Made by a program: the position numbers and the translations under genes
Shown here: piece after piece, positions 1-6,712 of the stretch
Layout of the letters: each line of letters begins with the position of its first letter
How positions within the stretch are numbered: the stretch's first letter is position 1
The notes under the pieces: generated by a model
What the model saw: the letters and a program-made list of their open reading frames with translations, nothing else
Database searches by the model: none
Told to the model about the DNA's origin: nothing
Origin: Bacteroidales bacterium
GTDB lineage: Bacteria; Bacteroidota; Bacteroidia; Bacteroidales; UBA4181
Assembly: GCA_031287245.1 (NCBI GenBank)
Contig: JAITTD010000290.1
Location: forward strand, 1-7,074
Length of the DNA: 7,074 nucleotides
Reading direction: 5' to 3'

Positions 1-1
1 C

Positions 2-853
2 TTACCCGAACACCACCGTTCGATTGTTGTACACTAAAAGTTTGCGTTGGATATGGTGGAAGATGCCGCGCGAAAGGACAATTTTTTCCAAATCTTTTCC
101 CTTGCGAATGAAGGTTTCCAGGGAATCCTTGTGGCTCACGCGGATAACATCCTGTTCGATGATGGGACCTGCGTCCAATTCGGCAGTGGCGTAGTGGCAG
201 GTGGCACCGATAATTTTCACGCCCCGTTCGCAGGCGGCGTGATAGGGCTTAGCGCCCGCAAATGCCGGAAGGAAAGAATGATGAATGTTAATCACCTGAT
301 TGGGATAATGCCGCAGGAAATCATCACTCAATACCTGCATATACCGCGCCATTACTACCAAATCTATGCCGTTCTTTTTCAGAAGCGCCAGTTGGCTTGC
401 TTCCTGCTCGGCTTTGTTGTCTTTCGTTACCGGAAAACAGTGGTAAGGGATGCCAAAACGTTCAGCAATGGGCTGCATATCTGTGTGATTGCTGATGATG
501 AGAGGAATATCCACCAGCCAGTCACCCGATTCCCAACGCGATAGTATGTCGTAGAGACAATGCGACATTCGCGAAACGAACACTGCCATTTGCGGCTTTT
601 GTCCCGAAAAATACAGGTCGAAAGTCATTCCGCAGGGTGTGGCAATCAACGTTTGGAAATACTCGCTGATTTTTTCCTTCGGTATCATAAATTTGTCAAG
701 ATCCCATTTCAGCCGCATGAAAAATTGACCGGCGTTGCGGTCAACATGCTGTTCAAGCGACAAAATATTGCCCTTGTTACTGTGGATAAACTCTGTCACC
801 TTGGCGACAATACCCGATTGGTCGGCACAATGAATAAGGATGATTGCGGTCAT
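2..853 (-). CDS. purU: Formyltetrahydrofolate deformylase
   Basis: PurU hydrolyses 10-formyltetrahydrofolate to formate and tetrahydrofolate in the cytoplasm, balancing one-carbon pools and supplying formate for purine synthesis. The 283-residue product matches the usual family length of about 280. Residues 1-80 form an ACT-like domain, beginning with the family-typical run CADQSGIVAKVTEFIH. The rest is a formyltransferase-type hydrolase domain. Its catalytic triad is visible: Asn189 and His191 in NIHHSFLPAF, and Asp227 in ELDAGP. The frame stays open to a GTG at 869-871, but I chose the ATG at 851-853. The Bacteroidota -7 box at 874-881 would start transcription at about 866-868, so the GTG would lie at or outside the mRNA end. 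The ATG also gives the normal PurU start, MTAIILIHCADQ. The gene is complete, ends 2 bases from the window edge and is divergent from the porD-like gene. Confidence 0.95.
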   Translation of the reverse strand: MTAIILIHCADQSGIVAKVTEFIHSNKGNILSLEQHVDRNAGQFFMRLKWDLDKFMIPKEKISEYFQTLIATPCGMTFDLYFSGQKPQMAVFVSRMSHCLYDILSRWESGDWLVDIPLIISNHTDMQPIAERFGIPYHCFPVTKDNKAEQEASQLALLKKNGIDLVVMARYMQVLSDDFLRHYPNQVINIHHSFLPAFAGAKPYHAACERGVKIIGATCHYATAELDAGPIIEQDVIRVSHKDSLETFIRKGKDLEKIVLSRGIFHHIQRKLLVYNNRTVVFG

Positions 854-873
854 ACTTTTAAAAAATTTCACTG

Positions 874-904
874 CAAAGGTACGATTTTATTGTACAGTAT
901 AAAA
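874..904 (-). promoter_or_regulatory. purU promoter, Bacteroidota type
   Basis: On the minus strand, TACCTTTG (881 to 874) matches the -7 consensus TAnnTTTG exactly and is followed by CA. Nineteen bases upstream, at 904 to 901, is TTTT, a three-of-four match to the -33 box TTTG. The expected transcript start is about 866-868, giving a leader of roughly 14 bases before the purU ATG. It overlaps the divergent promoter at 889-920. This is consensus matching only. Confidence 0.7.
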
Positions 905-920
905 TAAATGTGTAGTTTTG
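889..920 (+). promoter_or_regulatory. Promoter of the porD-like/envC-like operon
   Basis: TAGTTTTG at 913-920 fits the Bacteroidota -7 consensus TAnnTTTG. ATTG at 889-892, 20 bases upstream, is a plausible -33 box. Transcription would begin at about 926-928. The in-frame ATG at 908 would then lie upstream of the transcript, which supports the ATG at 953 as the real start and leaves a leader of about 25 bases. It shares sequence with the purU promoter on the opposite strand. Confidence 0.6.
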
Positions 921-952
921 GCGTATTATTATATAGAACAAATTTTCCATAC

Positions 953-1864
953 ATGAAGATAAGTCTGCATATTTACGGTTTGATATTTTTTGTCGGCATC
1001 GTTCTTTTTCCGGCAAAGGCACAGGAATTGCGCTGCAATGTGCAATTAGTGAGCACCCAGATTCAAGGTTCCAACAAGAGCGTGACCGAAGCTTTGCAGA
1101 CCGCCTTGTTTGAATTTGTCAATTCCCGCGCCTGGACGAACAACAGTTTCGCCACCGAGGAACGGATTGAATGCAATATGATGCTCAACATCACCAGCCT
1201 TGTGGGCAGCACTTTTTCCGGTTCTATCCAGATTCAGTCGCGGCGTCCGGTGTTTAATTCGGCTTACAGTACCACGGTGTTCAATTTCAAAGACGACAAC
1301 CTGAAATTTACCTACGTGGAAGGCGAACCTTTGGAGTTTAGCGAAACGGCGTATAGTTCCAATCTGACTTCCATCGTTGCCTTTTATGTGTATATCATCT
1401 TGGGAATGGACTACGACAGTTTTTCGCTCAACGGCGGGACGCCTTATTTCAGGAAAGCAGAAACCGTTGTCACCAACGCCCAGCAATCGGGCGAGAAGGG
1501 ATGGAGAGCAAGCGAAGGTTCCAACAGCAACAAAAATCGCTACTGGATAGCGCAGAATTTCCTCGACGACCGTTACCGCGGCGTTCGCGAGTTCATTTAC
1601 AAATATCACAGGCAGGGGTTGGATAAAATGAGCAGTAAGCCCAACGACGTTCGCAGGGACCTTGCAGACTATATGAAACTGTTGCAGGATGTGTATCGCC
1701 GCAAGCCCGATCCCTATATGCTGCTGCTGCAAATCACGTTCGACGCCAAGTCTAATGAGTTTATGGAAATTTTCGGCAATTCTCCCGCAGAAGAAAAAGG
1801 CAGAGTGGTGAAAATATTGAAAGAAATTGACCCTGCGAACATTGGAAGATACGATAACATATAG
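953..1864 (+). CDS. porD: PorD-like (DUF4835) exported protein
   Basis: This 303-residue protein resembles the DUF4835 family of Bacteroidota, which automated annotation often names type IX secretion system protein PorD. The family's molecular role is not well defined, so the T9SS link is family knowledge, not something shown here. Residues 1-23 form a clear signal peptide (MKIS, a hydrophobic run, then AKA before Gln24), so the mature protein QELRCNV... is exported to the periplasm or outer membrane. Family-like stretches include the beta-rich N-terminal half with RRPVFNSAYSTTVFNF (mature part), FYVYIILGMDYDSFS near the middle, and the C-terminal KILKEIDPANIGRYD. An ATG at 908 is in frame but precedes the predicted transcript start and would put 15 residues before the signal peptide, so I prefer 953. 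The 3' end overlaps the envC-like gene, suggesting one operon. The symbol is tentative. Confidence 0.85.
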   Translation: MKISLHIYGLIFFVGIVLFPAKAQELRCNVQLVSTQIQGSNKSVTEALQTALFEFVNSRAWTNNSFATEERIECNMMLNITSLVGSTFSGSIQIQSRRPVFNSAYSTTVFNFKDDNLKFTYVEGEPLEFSETAYSSNLTSIVAFYVYIILGMDYDSFSLNGGTPYFRKAETVVTNAQQSGEKGWRASEGSNSNKNRYWIAQNFLDDRYRGVREFIYKYHRQGLDKMSSKPNDVRRDLADYMKLLQDVYRRKPDPYMLLLQITFDAKSNEFMEIFGNSPAEEKGRVVKILKEIDPANIGRYDNI

Positions 1865-3077
1865 ACGTTTTCACAAAATTGGCATTTCGCGGATTTGTTT
1901 TTGCTGGTTTCTGCTGTGTGTCCTGCTAAACGTAAATGCGCAATCGCGCCAAAGTTTGGAAACGCAACACAGGCAAACCTTGAAGGAAATAGCGGAAATC
2001 ACCGGTTTCCTGAAAGAAACGCAGCAGGGCGAAAAAGAATCGCTCGAAAAGTTCATGTTGCTGGGCAGCCAGATCAACCACTACAAGCAACTCATCGAGA
2101 ATATCGACAAGGAAATAAAATATGCCGAACGGCAAATCAGCGAAACCCAACTTCAAATCAAGAAAATGAGCAATGAAGTGGATAAATTGAAAACGGAATA
2201 TGCACAGATGGTGTTCCATGCCTATAAAAACAGGGGAAAATACAATAAATTAATCTATGTGATTTCAGCAAAAGATTTCAACGAAGCCTATCGCCGGATG
2301 AATTATTTTCAGCAATACAGCCAATTTAGGGATAAGCAGGTGAAGGAAATAACCAAAAACCAGCAAGAACTCAACGAGGTAGTGAAAAAATTAGCCAAAC
2401 AAAAAGCGGAAAAAGAGAAACTGCTGACCACACAGAAAAAAGAAACCGAAAAGTTGAAAGTGGTGCAGGAGGAACAGGACAAAGAAACGCAACGATTGAA
2501 GTCGCAGGAGAAACAGTTGCGGAAACAAGCGGCTGACAAACAGCGGCAAGCGAATAAATTAGACAATGAAATCAAGAAACTGATTGCCGAAGAAGTCAAA
2601 AAAAGCAAGGGAACATCCAAAACACTGTACGATAAACTGACGCCCGAAGAGCGTTTGGTATCCAACAATTTCCAAGACCACAGGGGCTTGCTGCCCTGGC
2701 CTACCGAAAGGGGCATTATTACAGGCTTTTTCGGTTCCAACCCACATCCTTTGTACAAAGACATCAAGATCAACAACAACGGCATTGACATCACTACCGT
2801 AGCCGGCGCCGAAGTTCGCTCGGTTTTCGGCGGAGTGGTTTCGCGAGTGATGCGCATTCAGGGCGAAAACCTTGTCATCTTTATCAAACATGGCAATTTC
2901 ATTACCGTTTACATGAATTTAGTGGATATAACAGTCAAACAAGGCGACAAAGTGAAATCCAAAGAACCCATAGGACGGGTGTACACCGAAAAAGGCTCAA
3001 AAACAGCCATCCTTCATTTCGAAATGTGGCAGGAAACCAACAAATTAGACCCTGAAATTTGGATGGTGAAAAAATAG
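1842..3077 (+). CDS. envC: EnvC-like amidase activator, degenerate LytM/M23
   Basis: This is a periplasmic coiled-coil protein with a C-terminal LytM (peptidase M23) domain, resembling EnvC, which activates peptidoglycan amidases during cell separation. Numbering from the most upstream start (TTG 1827, 416 residues): hydrophobic signal segment about 18-38 ending NVNAQ; charged coiled coils about 42-125 and 165-260; LytM domain about 287-412. The zinc-binding residues are largely lost: Asn317 replaces the first His of HxxxD (Asp321 remains), Asn364 replaces the His of the usual YxHL, and Ile395 replaces the first His of HxH (His397 remains). I therefore infer an activator, not a hydrolase. The start is uncertain. 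A stop at 1818-1820 closes the frame and no ATG precedes the signal segment; candidates are TTG 1827, TTG 1842 (used here) or a rare start such as ATT 1878. The reading frame overlaps the porD-like gene by up to 38 bases, and co-transcription is likely. Confidence 0.85.
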   Translation: MEDTITYRRFHKIGISRICFCWFLLCVLLNVNAQSRQSLETQHRQTLKEIAEITGFLKETQQGEKESLEKFMLLGSQINHYKQLIENIDKEIKYAERQISETQLQIKKMSNEVDKLKTEYAQMVFHAYKNRGKYNKLIYVISAKDFNEAYRRMNYFQQYSQFRDKQVKEITKNQQELNEVVKKLAKQKAEKEKLLTTQKKETEKLKVVQEEQDKETQRLKSQEKQLRKQAADKQRQANKLDNEIKKLIAEEVKKSKGTSKTLYDKLTPEERLVSNNFQDHRGLLPWPTERGIITGFFGSNPHPLYKDIKINNNGIDITTVAGAEVRSVFGGVVSRVMRIQGENLVIFIKHGNFITVYMNLVDITVKQGDKVKSKEPIGRVYTEKGSKTAILHFEMWQETNKLDPEIWMVKK

Positions 3078-3110
3078 CACCATTGCCGGTCCTGATTTTT
3101 TAACAACCGG

Positions 3111-3141
3111 TTTGCAACCATCATTTATTTATGTACCTTTG
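3111..3141 (+). promoter_or_regulatory. Antiporter promoter, near-perfect Bacteroidota consensus
   Basis: TTTG at 3111-3114, exactly 19 bases, then TACCTTTG at 3134-3141: a full match to the TTTG-N19-TAnnTTTG promoter. The expected transcript start is about 3147-3149, only 10-12 bases before the ATG at 3159, so the mRNA would have a very short leader. It lies in the 81-base gap after the envC-like gene, so the antiporter has its own promoter. Confidence 0.8.
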
Positions 3142-3158
3142 GCGCAAATTTCAAGCGT

Positions 3159-5423
3159 ATGTCTGAGTTACCACCTTTAATTATTGATTTGGCTATTATT
3201 CTTACAGTAGCTGGGGCTTTTTCATTGTTGTTCAAATGGTTGAAACAACCGGTCGTGTTGGCGTACATCGTGGCTGGTGTAGTCATCTCGTTCATTATTC
3301 CGCGCGATGACCCGGAGTACGAGAACATTAGTACCTGGGCTGAAATCGGGATTATTTTTCTCTTGTTCGGGTTGGGCTTGGAATTCAGTTTCAAAAAACT
3401 GATGAAGGTCGGCTCTACGGCTTTTGTGGCAACGCTGTTTATCGTGATTTCTATGATTGGCTTGGGCTACATCACCGGGATATGCTTTGGCTGGTCGCCG
3501 ATGAAGAGCCTGTTTTTGGGCGCCATGCTCTGTATGTCGTCCACCATGATTATCATCAAAGTGTTTGGCGACTTGAAACTGACCAGCAAAAATTTCGCAG
3601 GCATCGTGCTGGGCATCCTCATCATTGAAGATTTGGTCGCCGTGCTGCTGATGGTGCTGCTTTCCACCGTTGCCGTCAGCAAAAATTTTGAGGGCATGGA
3701 TTTGTTGTACAGCCTGTTCAAATTGATCGCGTTTTTGCTCTTCTGGTTTGTTTTTGGCACCTACCTGATCCCCACATTTCTACGCAGAATGAAGCGTTTT
3801 CTGAACGACGAAACGATTTTGGTGGTTTCGCTCGCCTTTTGCACCGGCATGGTGTTTCTGGCAACCTATGCCGGATTTTCAGCCGCGCTGGGCGCATTTA
3901 TCATGGGGTCTATCCTTTCTGAAACAATTGATTCTGAAAAAATTGAGCATCTCATTTTACCCATTAAAGATTTTTTCGGCTTGGTCTTTTTCGTGTCGGT
4001 GGGCATGATGGTGCAAATTTCGAGTTTGGGCGAATTTATCGTTCCCATTCTGATCATCAGCCTTGTTGTGATATTCGGACAGATGATTTTTGCCACGGGC
4101 GGCATTCTTCTTTCAGGGCAAAACCTCAAAACGGCTGTGTCTGCCGGCTTTTCGCTAACACAAATCGGCGAATTTTCGTACATCATCGGCGCCTTGGGGT
4201 TGAGTTTGGGAGTCATTGACAATTCGCTGTACCAAATCATCATCTCCGCTTCGATTATCACCATTTTCACCACACCCTACATGATGAAACTTGCCGATCC
4301 GGTGAACGCATTTTTGGCAAAAAAAATACCCGGCAAATGGCAGAAATTTCTGAATAAAGATACATCCGGCGCACGACCGGTCAACCAGGACAGCCTTTGG
4401 AAAAAACTGTTGACCGACATGGCAAAAATTGTGGGAATTTATTTCTTTATCTGCATCATCATCGTCAATTTCGCGCTCTTTGTGGGCGTTCCCATCGTGC
4501 AGAAATTGCCCGTCGTGCAGCAATGGCTTCCCCAAACGTATGGAAATATCGTTTGGGCGGCAATCATCCTGATTTTAGTGTCACCGTTTCTGAGGGCGAT
4601 TATGGTGAAGAAAAACCATTCGGTGGAATTTGAAAAACTTTGGGCAAGCAATCGAATTAACCGAGGACCGCTGATTTTCACCATCCTTTTCAGGGCAGTA
4701 TTGTGTGGAGGTTTAATCATGTACGTGTTGATGCATCTTTTTCAAACCAACGCCATCATTATGGTCGCGCTGACCATCATCTTCCTGATGGTATTCGCCG
4801 CTTCCAAACAGTTGAAAAAACAGTCGATTATGATTGAACGCCGGTTTAAAAAGAATTTTAACGAAAAGGAAATGCATGCACAATCGCGCGCTGTGGTGAG
4901 CAAAGGCTTTGCGAATCACGTGTTAGCAAGGGATTTGCACTTAGCAGAGTTTCCTATCCTGCCGCATTATTCCATTGTTGGAAAAACCTTGCAGGAACTG
5001 AACTTCAGACAATATTTCGGCGTCAATGTGGTCACGATTGTTCGGGGAAGCCGGCGGATTAACATTCCAAACGGCGGCGAACGCATTTATCCCAACGATC
5101 ATATTGTGCTGCTGGGCACAGACAGGCAAATGGATCTATTCCAAAAACGATTGGAAGAAAAACGCCAAAAATACGCCAATTACGAAGAAACCCGCTCATG
5201 GGAAGTGCAGATGGAGCAAATTCAAATTGACGACAAGTCCCATTTGCTCGGCAAAACCATTCGCACATCGGGCATACACGACACATTCGGCTGTCTGGTG
5301 GTAGGCATAGAGCGCAATAACCTGTCCATGCAAAACCCGGATTTGGATTTGACGCTGGAAGAAGGCGACATCCTGTGGCTGATTGGCGAATACGATAAGG
5401 TGAAGAAACTGTCGAAACTGTGA
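3159..5423 (+). CDS. CPA2-family cation:proton antiporter with two RCK_C domains
   Basis: This 754-residue inner-membrane protein is a monovalent cation/proton antiporter of the KefB/CPA2 type, presumably exchanging Na+ or K+ for H+ in pH and ion homeostasis. Residues about 5-378 form the exchanger domain with some 12-13 hydrophobic segments. Family motifs are FGLGLEFSFKKL (about 70-81), the Glu157-Asp158 pair in IIEDLVA at the expected ion-binding helix, FFVSVGMM (about 277-284), and TQIGEFSYII (334-343), equivalent to the GGEF region of KefC. Four more hydrophobic segments follow (about 421-444, 462-482, 503-525, 528-548). The cytoplasmic tail holds two RCK_C/TrkA_C-like domains (about 592-665 and 682-752), each with a GKT-type start. 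No Rossmann RCK_N/TrkA_N domain is visible. In this superfamily RCK_C domains bind regulatory ligands; which ligand acts here cannot be read from the sequence. It is probably monocistronic, with its own promoter at 3111-3141. Substrate ion is undetermined. Confidence 0.92.
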   Translation: MSELPPLIIDLAIILTVAGAFSLLFKWLKQPVVLAYIVAGVVISFIIPRDDPEYENISTWAEIGIIFLLFGLGLEFSFKKLMKVGSTAFVATLFIVISMIGLGYITGICFGWSPMKSLFLGAMLCMSSTMIIIKVFGDLKLTSKNFAGIVLGILIIEDLVAVLLMVLLSTVAVSKNFEGMDLLYSLFKLIAFLLFWFVFGTYLIPTFLRRMKRFLNDETILVVSLAFCTGMVFLATYAGFSAALGAFIMGSILSETIDSEKIEHLILPIKDFFGLVFFVSVGMMVQISSLGEFIVPILIISLVVIFGQMIFATGGILLSGQNLKTAVSAGFSLTQIGEFSYIIGALGLSLGVIDNSLYQIIISASIITIFTTPYMMKLADPVNAFLAKKIPGKWQKFLNKDTSGARPVNQDSLWKKLLTDMAKIVGIYFFICIIIVNFALFVGVPIVQKLPVVQQWLPQTYGNIVWAAIILILVSPFLRAIMVKKNHSVEFEKLWASNRINRGPLIFTILFRAVLCGGLIMYVLMHLFQTNAIIMVALTIIFLMVFAASKQLKKQSIMIERRFKKNFNEKEMHAQSRAVVSKGFANHVLARDLHLAEFPILPHYSIVGKTLQELNFRQYFGVNVVTIVRGSRRINIPNGGERIYPNDHIVLLGTDRQMDLFQKRLEEKRQKYANYEETRSWEVQMEQIQIDDKSHLLGKTIRTSGIHDTFGCLVVGIERNNLSMQNPDLDLTLEEGDILWLIGEYDKVKKLSKL

Positions 5424-5463
5424 TTCGAGTTTCGGGTTTCGAGTTTCGAGTTTCGAGTTTCGC
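5424..5463 (+). repeat. Heptamer tandem repeat TTCGAGT
   Basis: Five consecutive 7-base units begin immediately after the antiporter stop codon: TTCGAGT, TTCGGGT, then TTCGAGT three times, followed by a partial TTCGC. Two units of the same motif occur on the other strand at 6863-6876. Heptamer arrays of this type are frequent between genes in some Bacteroidota; the function is unknown. The copy number could vary by slippage. Confidence 0.9.
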
Positions 5464-5482
5464 AGGGACGGCACTTTAAGCC

Positions 5483-5514
5483 ACATACGGTAGTAGCGAT
5501 GCGCTACATACGGT
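5483..5514. repeat. Small palindromic (REP-like) element
   Basis: The 9-base direct repeat ACATACGGT occurs at 5483-5491 and 5506-5514. Between them is a perfect hairpin, GTAGCG (5493-5498), loop ATG, CGCTAC (5502-5507). It sits between the convergent antiporter and membrane-protein genes. No run of T follows the stem on either strand, so it is not a standard intrinsic terminator, though it could still block read-through between the convergent genes. The dispersed-repeat interpretation is an inference. Confidence 0.55.
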
Positions 5515-5522
5515 GACAGATG

Positions 5523-6116
5523 CTAAGATTCCTCTTCCAGTTCCTTCAATTCTTCCAGACTTTGCTGAAGGGATTGGATATTTTTATCGTAAATTCTCTT
5601 GAACGAAAAATAAGTGAAAACAATGGCGCTGACAAGATTGCATATCAAAAATGCCCACAACCACGCGCTGGCGTGCATAATGGCATAGCTCCAGATGCCG
5701 AAAAAACTGCAAATGAATATAATGGGCACGGCAATGATTTTTTCTTTGTGCACCAATCTCTCATATTTGTTAATGTACAAAGCATTATGCGCCACGCTTT
5801 TGGTGAAATTCATTCGCATCAGGCAATTGAGGTTGAACGCGCCACCAATCAAGCCATAAGCGCAGATAACCAACACCGTATAGAGGAAAAAACTCTTCAA
5901 CGGGATGTATATCTGAGATTGTAACAGGAAAATGAGGAACGGTATCGCAAGCAACACTACGATGAGGCTAAACAAATCAAAATTGAAGAGTTTGCGCACC
6001 GATTGATTAGACTTGCTATAAATCATTTCTTTAATCACAAAGTCTTTCAACGCTTCCTGACGGTTCAAACGTTCGTCCAAGGCAGTCCATACATTTTTTA
6101 ATTCTTCTAATTCCAT
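5523..6116 (-). CDS. Four-helix membrane protein, putative sigma-factor regulator
   Basis: This 197-residue protein has a charged N-terminal region (residues 1-44, starting MELEELKNVWTALDERL, predicted helical). Four hydrophobic segments follow (about 45-65, 75-98, 127-147, 150-172), then a short acidic helix (176-197, with LEELKELEEES). An even number of segments would put both ends in the cytoplasm. It lies 12 bases downstream of the ECF sigma factor and is surely in the same operon. Small membrane proteins of this look are common beside ECF sigma genes in Bacteroidota, and I infer an anti-sigma or regulatory role from position. It has no zinc anti-sigma motif (HxxxCxxC) and no FecR-like domain, so it is not a standard anti-sigma factor. 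No enzymatic motif is visible. The coding sequence is confident, the function is not. Confidence 0.85.
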   Translation of the reverse strand: MELEELKNVWTALDERLNRQEALKDFVIKEMIYSKSNQSVRKLFNFDLFSLIVVLLAIPFLIFLLQSQIYIPLKSFFLYTVLVICAYGLIGGAFNLNCLMRMNFTKSVAHNALYINKYERLVHKEKIIAVPIIFICSFFGIWSYAIMHASAWLWAFLICNLVSAIVFTYFSFKRIYDKNIQSLQQSLEELKELEEES

Positions 6117-6128
6117 GATTTTTAATTT

Positions 6129-6626
6129 TTATTGGTTTGACATGATTTTTAATTTTTCTTTGATTCGTTTCAGTTTGGTGGCAACATTACACACAGATAA
6201 TCCTGTAATGTCCGCAATTTCCTGATAGGATTTTTCTTCCAAATAGAGCAAAATAACAGCGCGTTCCAATCTTTTCAACTGATAAATCAAGTGATAGAGT
6301 TCTTTCAATTTATCTTCCATATTGTCAGGCTCAAAAGCAATTTCATTCGCAGTCGAAAGCGGCACATTTTGGCGGTGCTTGTTTTCCCTGCGCATTCCCG
6401 AAATGCAGGTATTCAGGGCAATTCTGTAAATCCATGTCGAACAAAGACACTCTTTTCTGAATTTCGGATAACCCTTCCAAAGATTGAGAACAGTTTCCTG
6501 ATAAAGGTCTTCCATCGAAAAAATGTCGGAAACATAAAACGAGCATACTTTATAAATGACGCGCTCGTATTGTTGCACCATCTTCACAAAATCATCTTCT
6601 AACGTTATTTGCTCAATTTTGTTCAT
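6129..6626 (-). CDS. ECF-type RNA polymerase sigma factor
   Basis: This 165-residue sigma-70 family protein has only regions 2 and 4, the ECF architecture, and would direct core RNA polymerase to a specific promoter set. Region 2 spans about 17-85, with the core-binding DLYQETVLNLWKGY (40-53) and the -10-recognition helix STWIYRIALNTCISGMRR (63-80). A variable linker covers about 86-105. Region 4 spans about 108-160, with a helix-turn-helix around SYQEIADITGLSVCNVATKL (133-152). Length is normal for the group. It has five cysteines (28, 60, 62, 74, 146), including a CLC pair at the 2.3/2.4 region. The start ATG at 6624-6626 has no in-frame competitor before region 2 apart from Met16, which would truncate the domain. 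It is first in an operon with the four-helix membrane protein. The stimulus and regulon cannot be deduced. Confidence 0.93.
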   Translation of the reverse strand: MNKIEQITLEDDFVKMVQQYERVIYKVCSFYVSDIFSMEDLYQETVLNLWKGYPKFRKECLCSTWIYRIALNTCISGMRRENKHRQNVPLSTANEIAFEPDNMEDKLKELYHLIYQLKRLERAVILLYLEEKSYQEIADITGLSVCNVATKLKRIKEKLKIMSNQ

Positions 6627-6671
6627 TCAATTGCTTTTTCTACATTAGTCGCAAGAAAATTTAAAAAATGA

Positions 6672-6679
6672 CAAAAATA
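6672..6679 (-). promoter_or_regulatory. Possible -7 box for the sigma factor operon
   Basis: TATTTTTG on the minus strand (6679 to 6672) matches TAnnTTTG and would start transcription at about 6664-6666, some 40 bases before the sigma factor ATG. No good TTTG -33 box lies 18-21 bases upstream. Either activation by another sigma factor or the gene's own product is needed, or the match is chance in A/T-rich DNA. Confidence 0.4.
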
Positions 6680-6712
6680 GGGAAAAAAAGCTAAATTGTT
6701 GTTTGAATGCTA

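Noticed and set aside
47..907. Open plus-strand frames at 47-544 and 560-907, antisense to purU
   Set aside because: They lie opposite a complete, well-recognised purU with intact catalytic residues, and their translations show no domain-like composition.
1046..1732. Long minus-strand frame of 228 codons
   Set aside because: It is antisense to the porD-like gene, whose signal peptide and family phrases are clear; it has no promoter or recognisable motif.
2309..2891. Minus-strand frames opposite the envC-like gene
   Set aside because: The Ser/Cys/Phe-rich translation is the expected mirror of a Lys/Glu/Gln-rich coiled coil.
3085..3110. CCGGT...ACCGG inverted repeat after the envC-like gene as a terminator
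   Set aside because: The stem is only 5 bp, the loop is about 15 bases, the T-run lies inside the loop, and the 3' arm abuts the antiporter -33 box.
5424..5520. CRISPR array or attachment site between the convergent genes
   Set aside because: The units are 7 bases with no spacers, and there are no cas genes, tRNA or integrase nearby.
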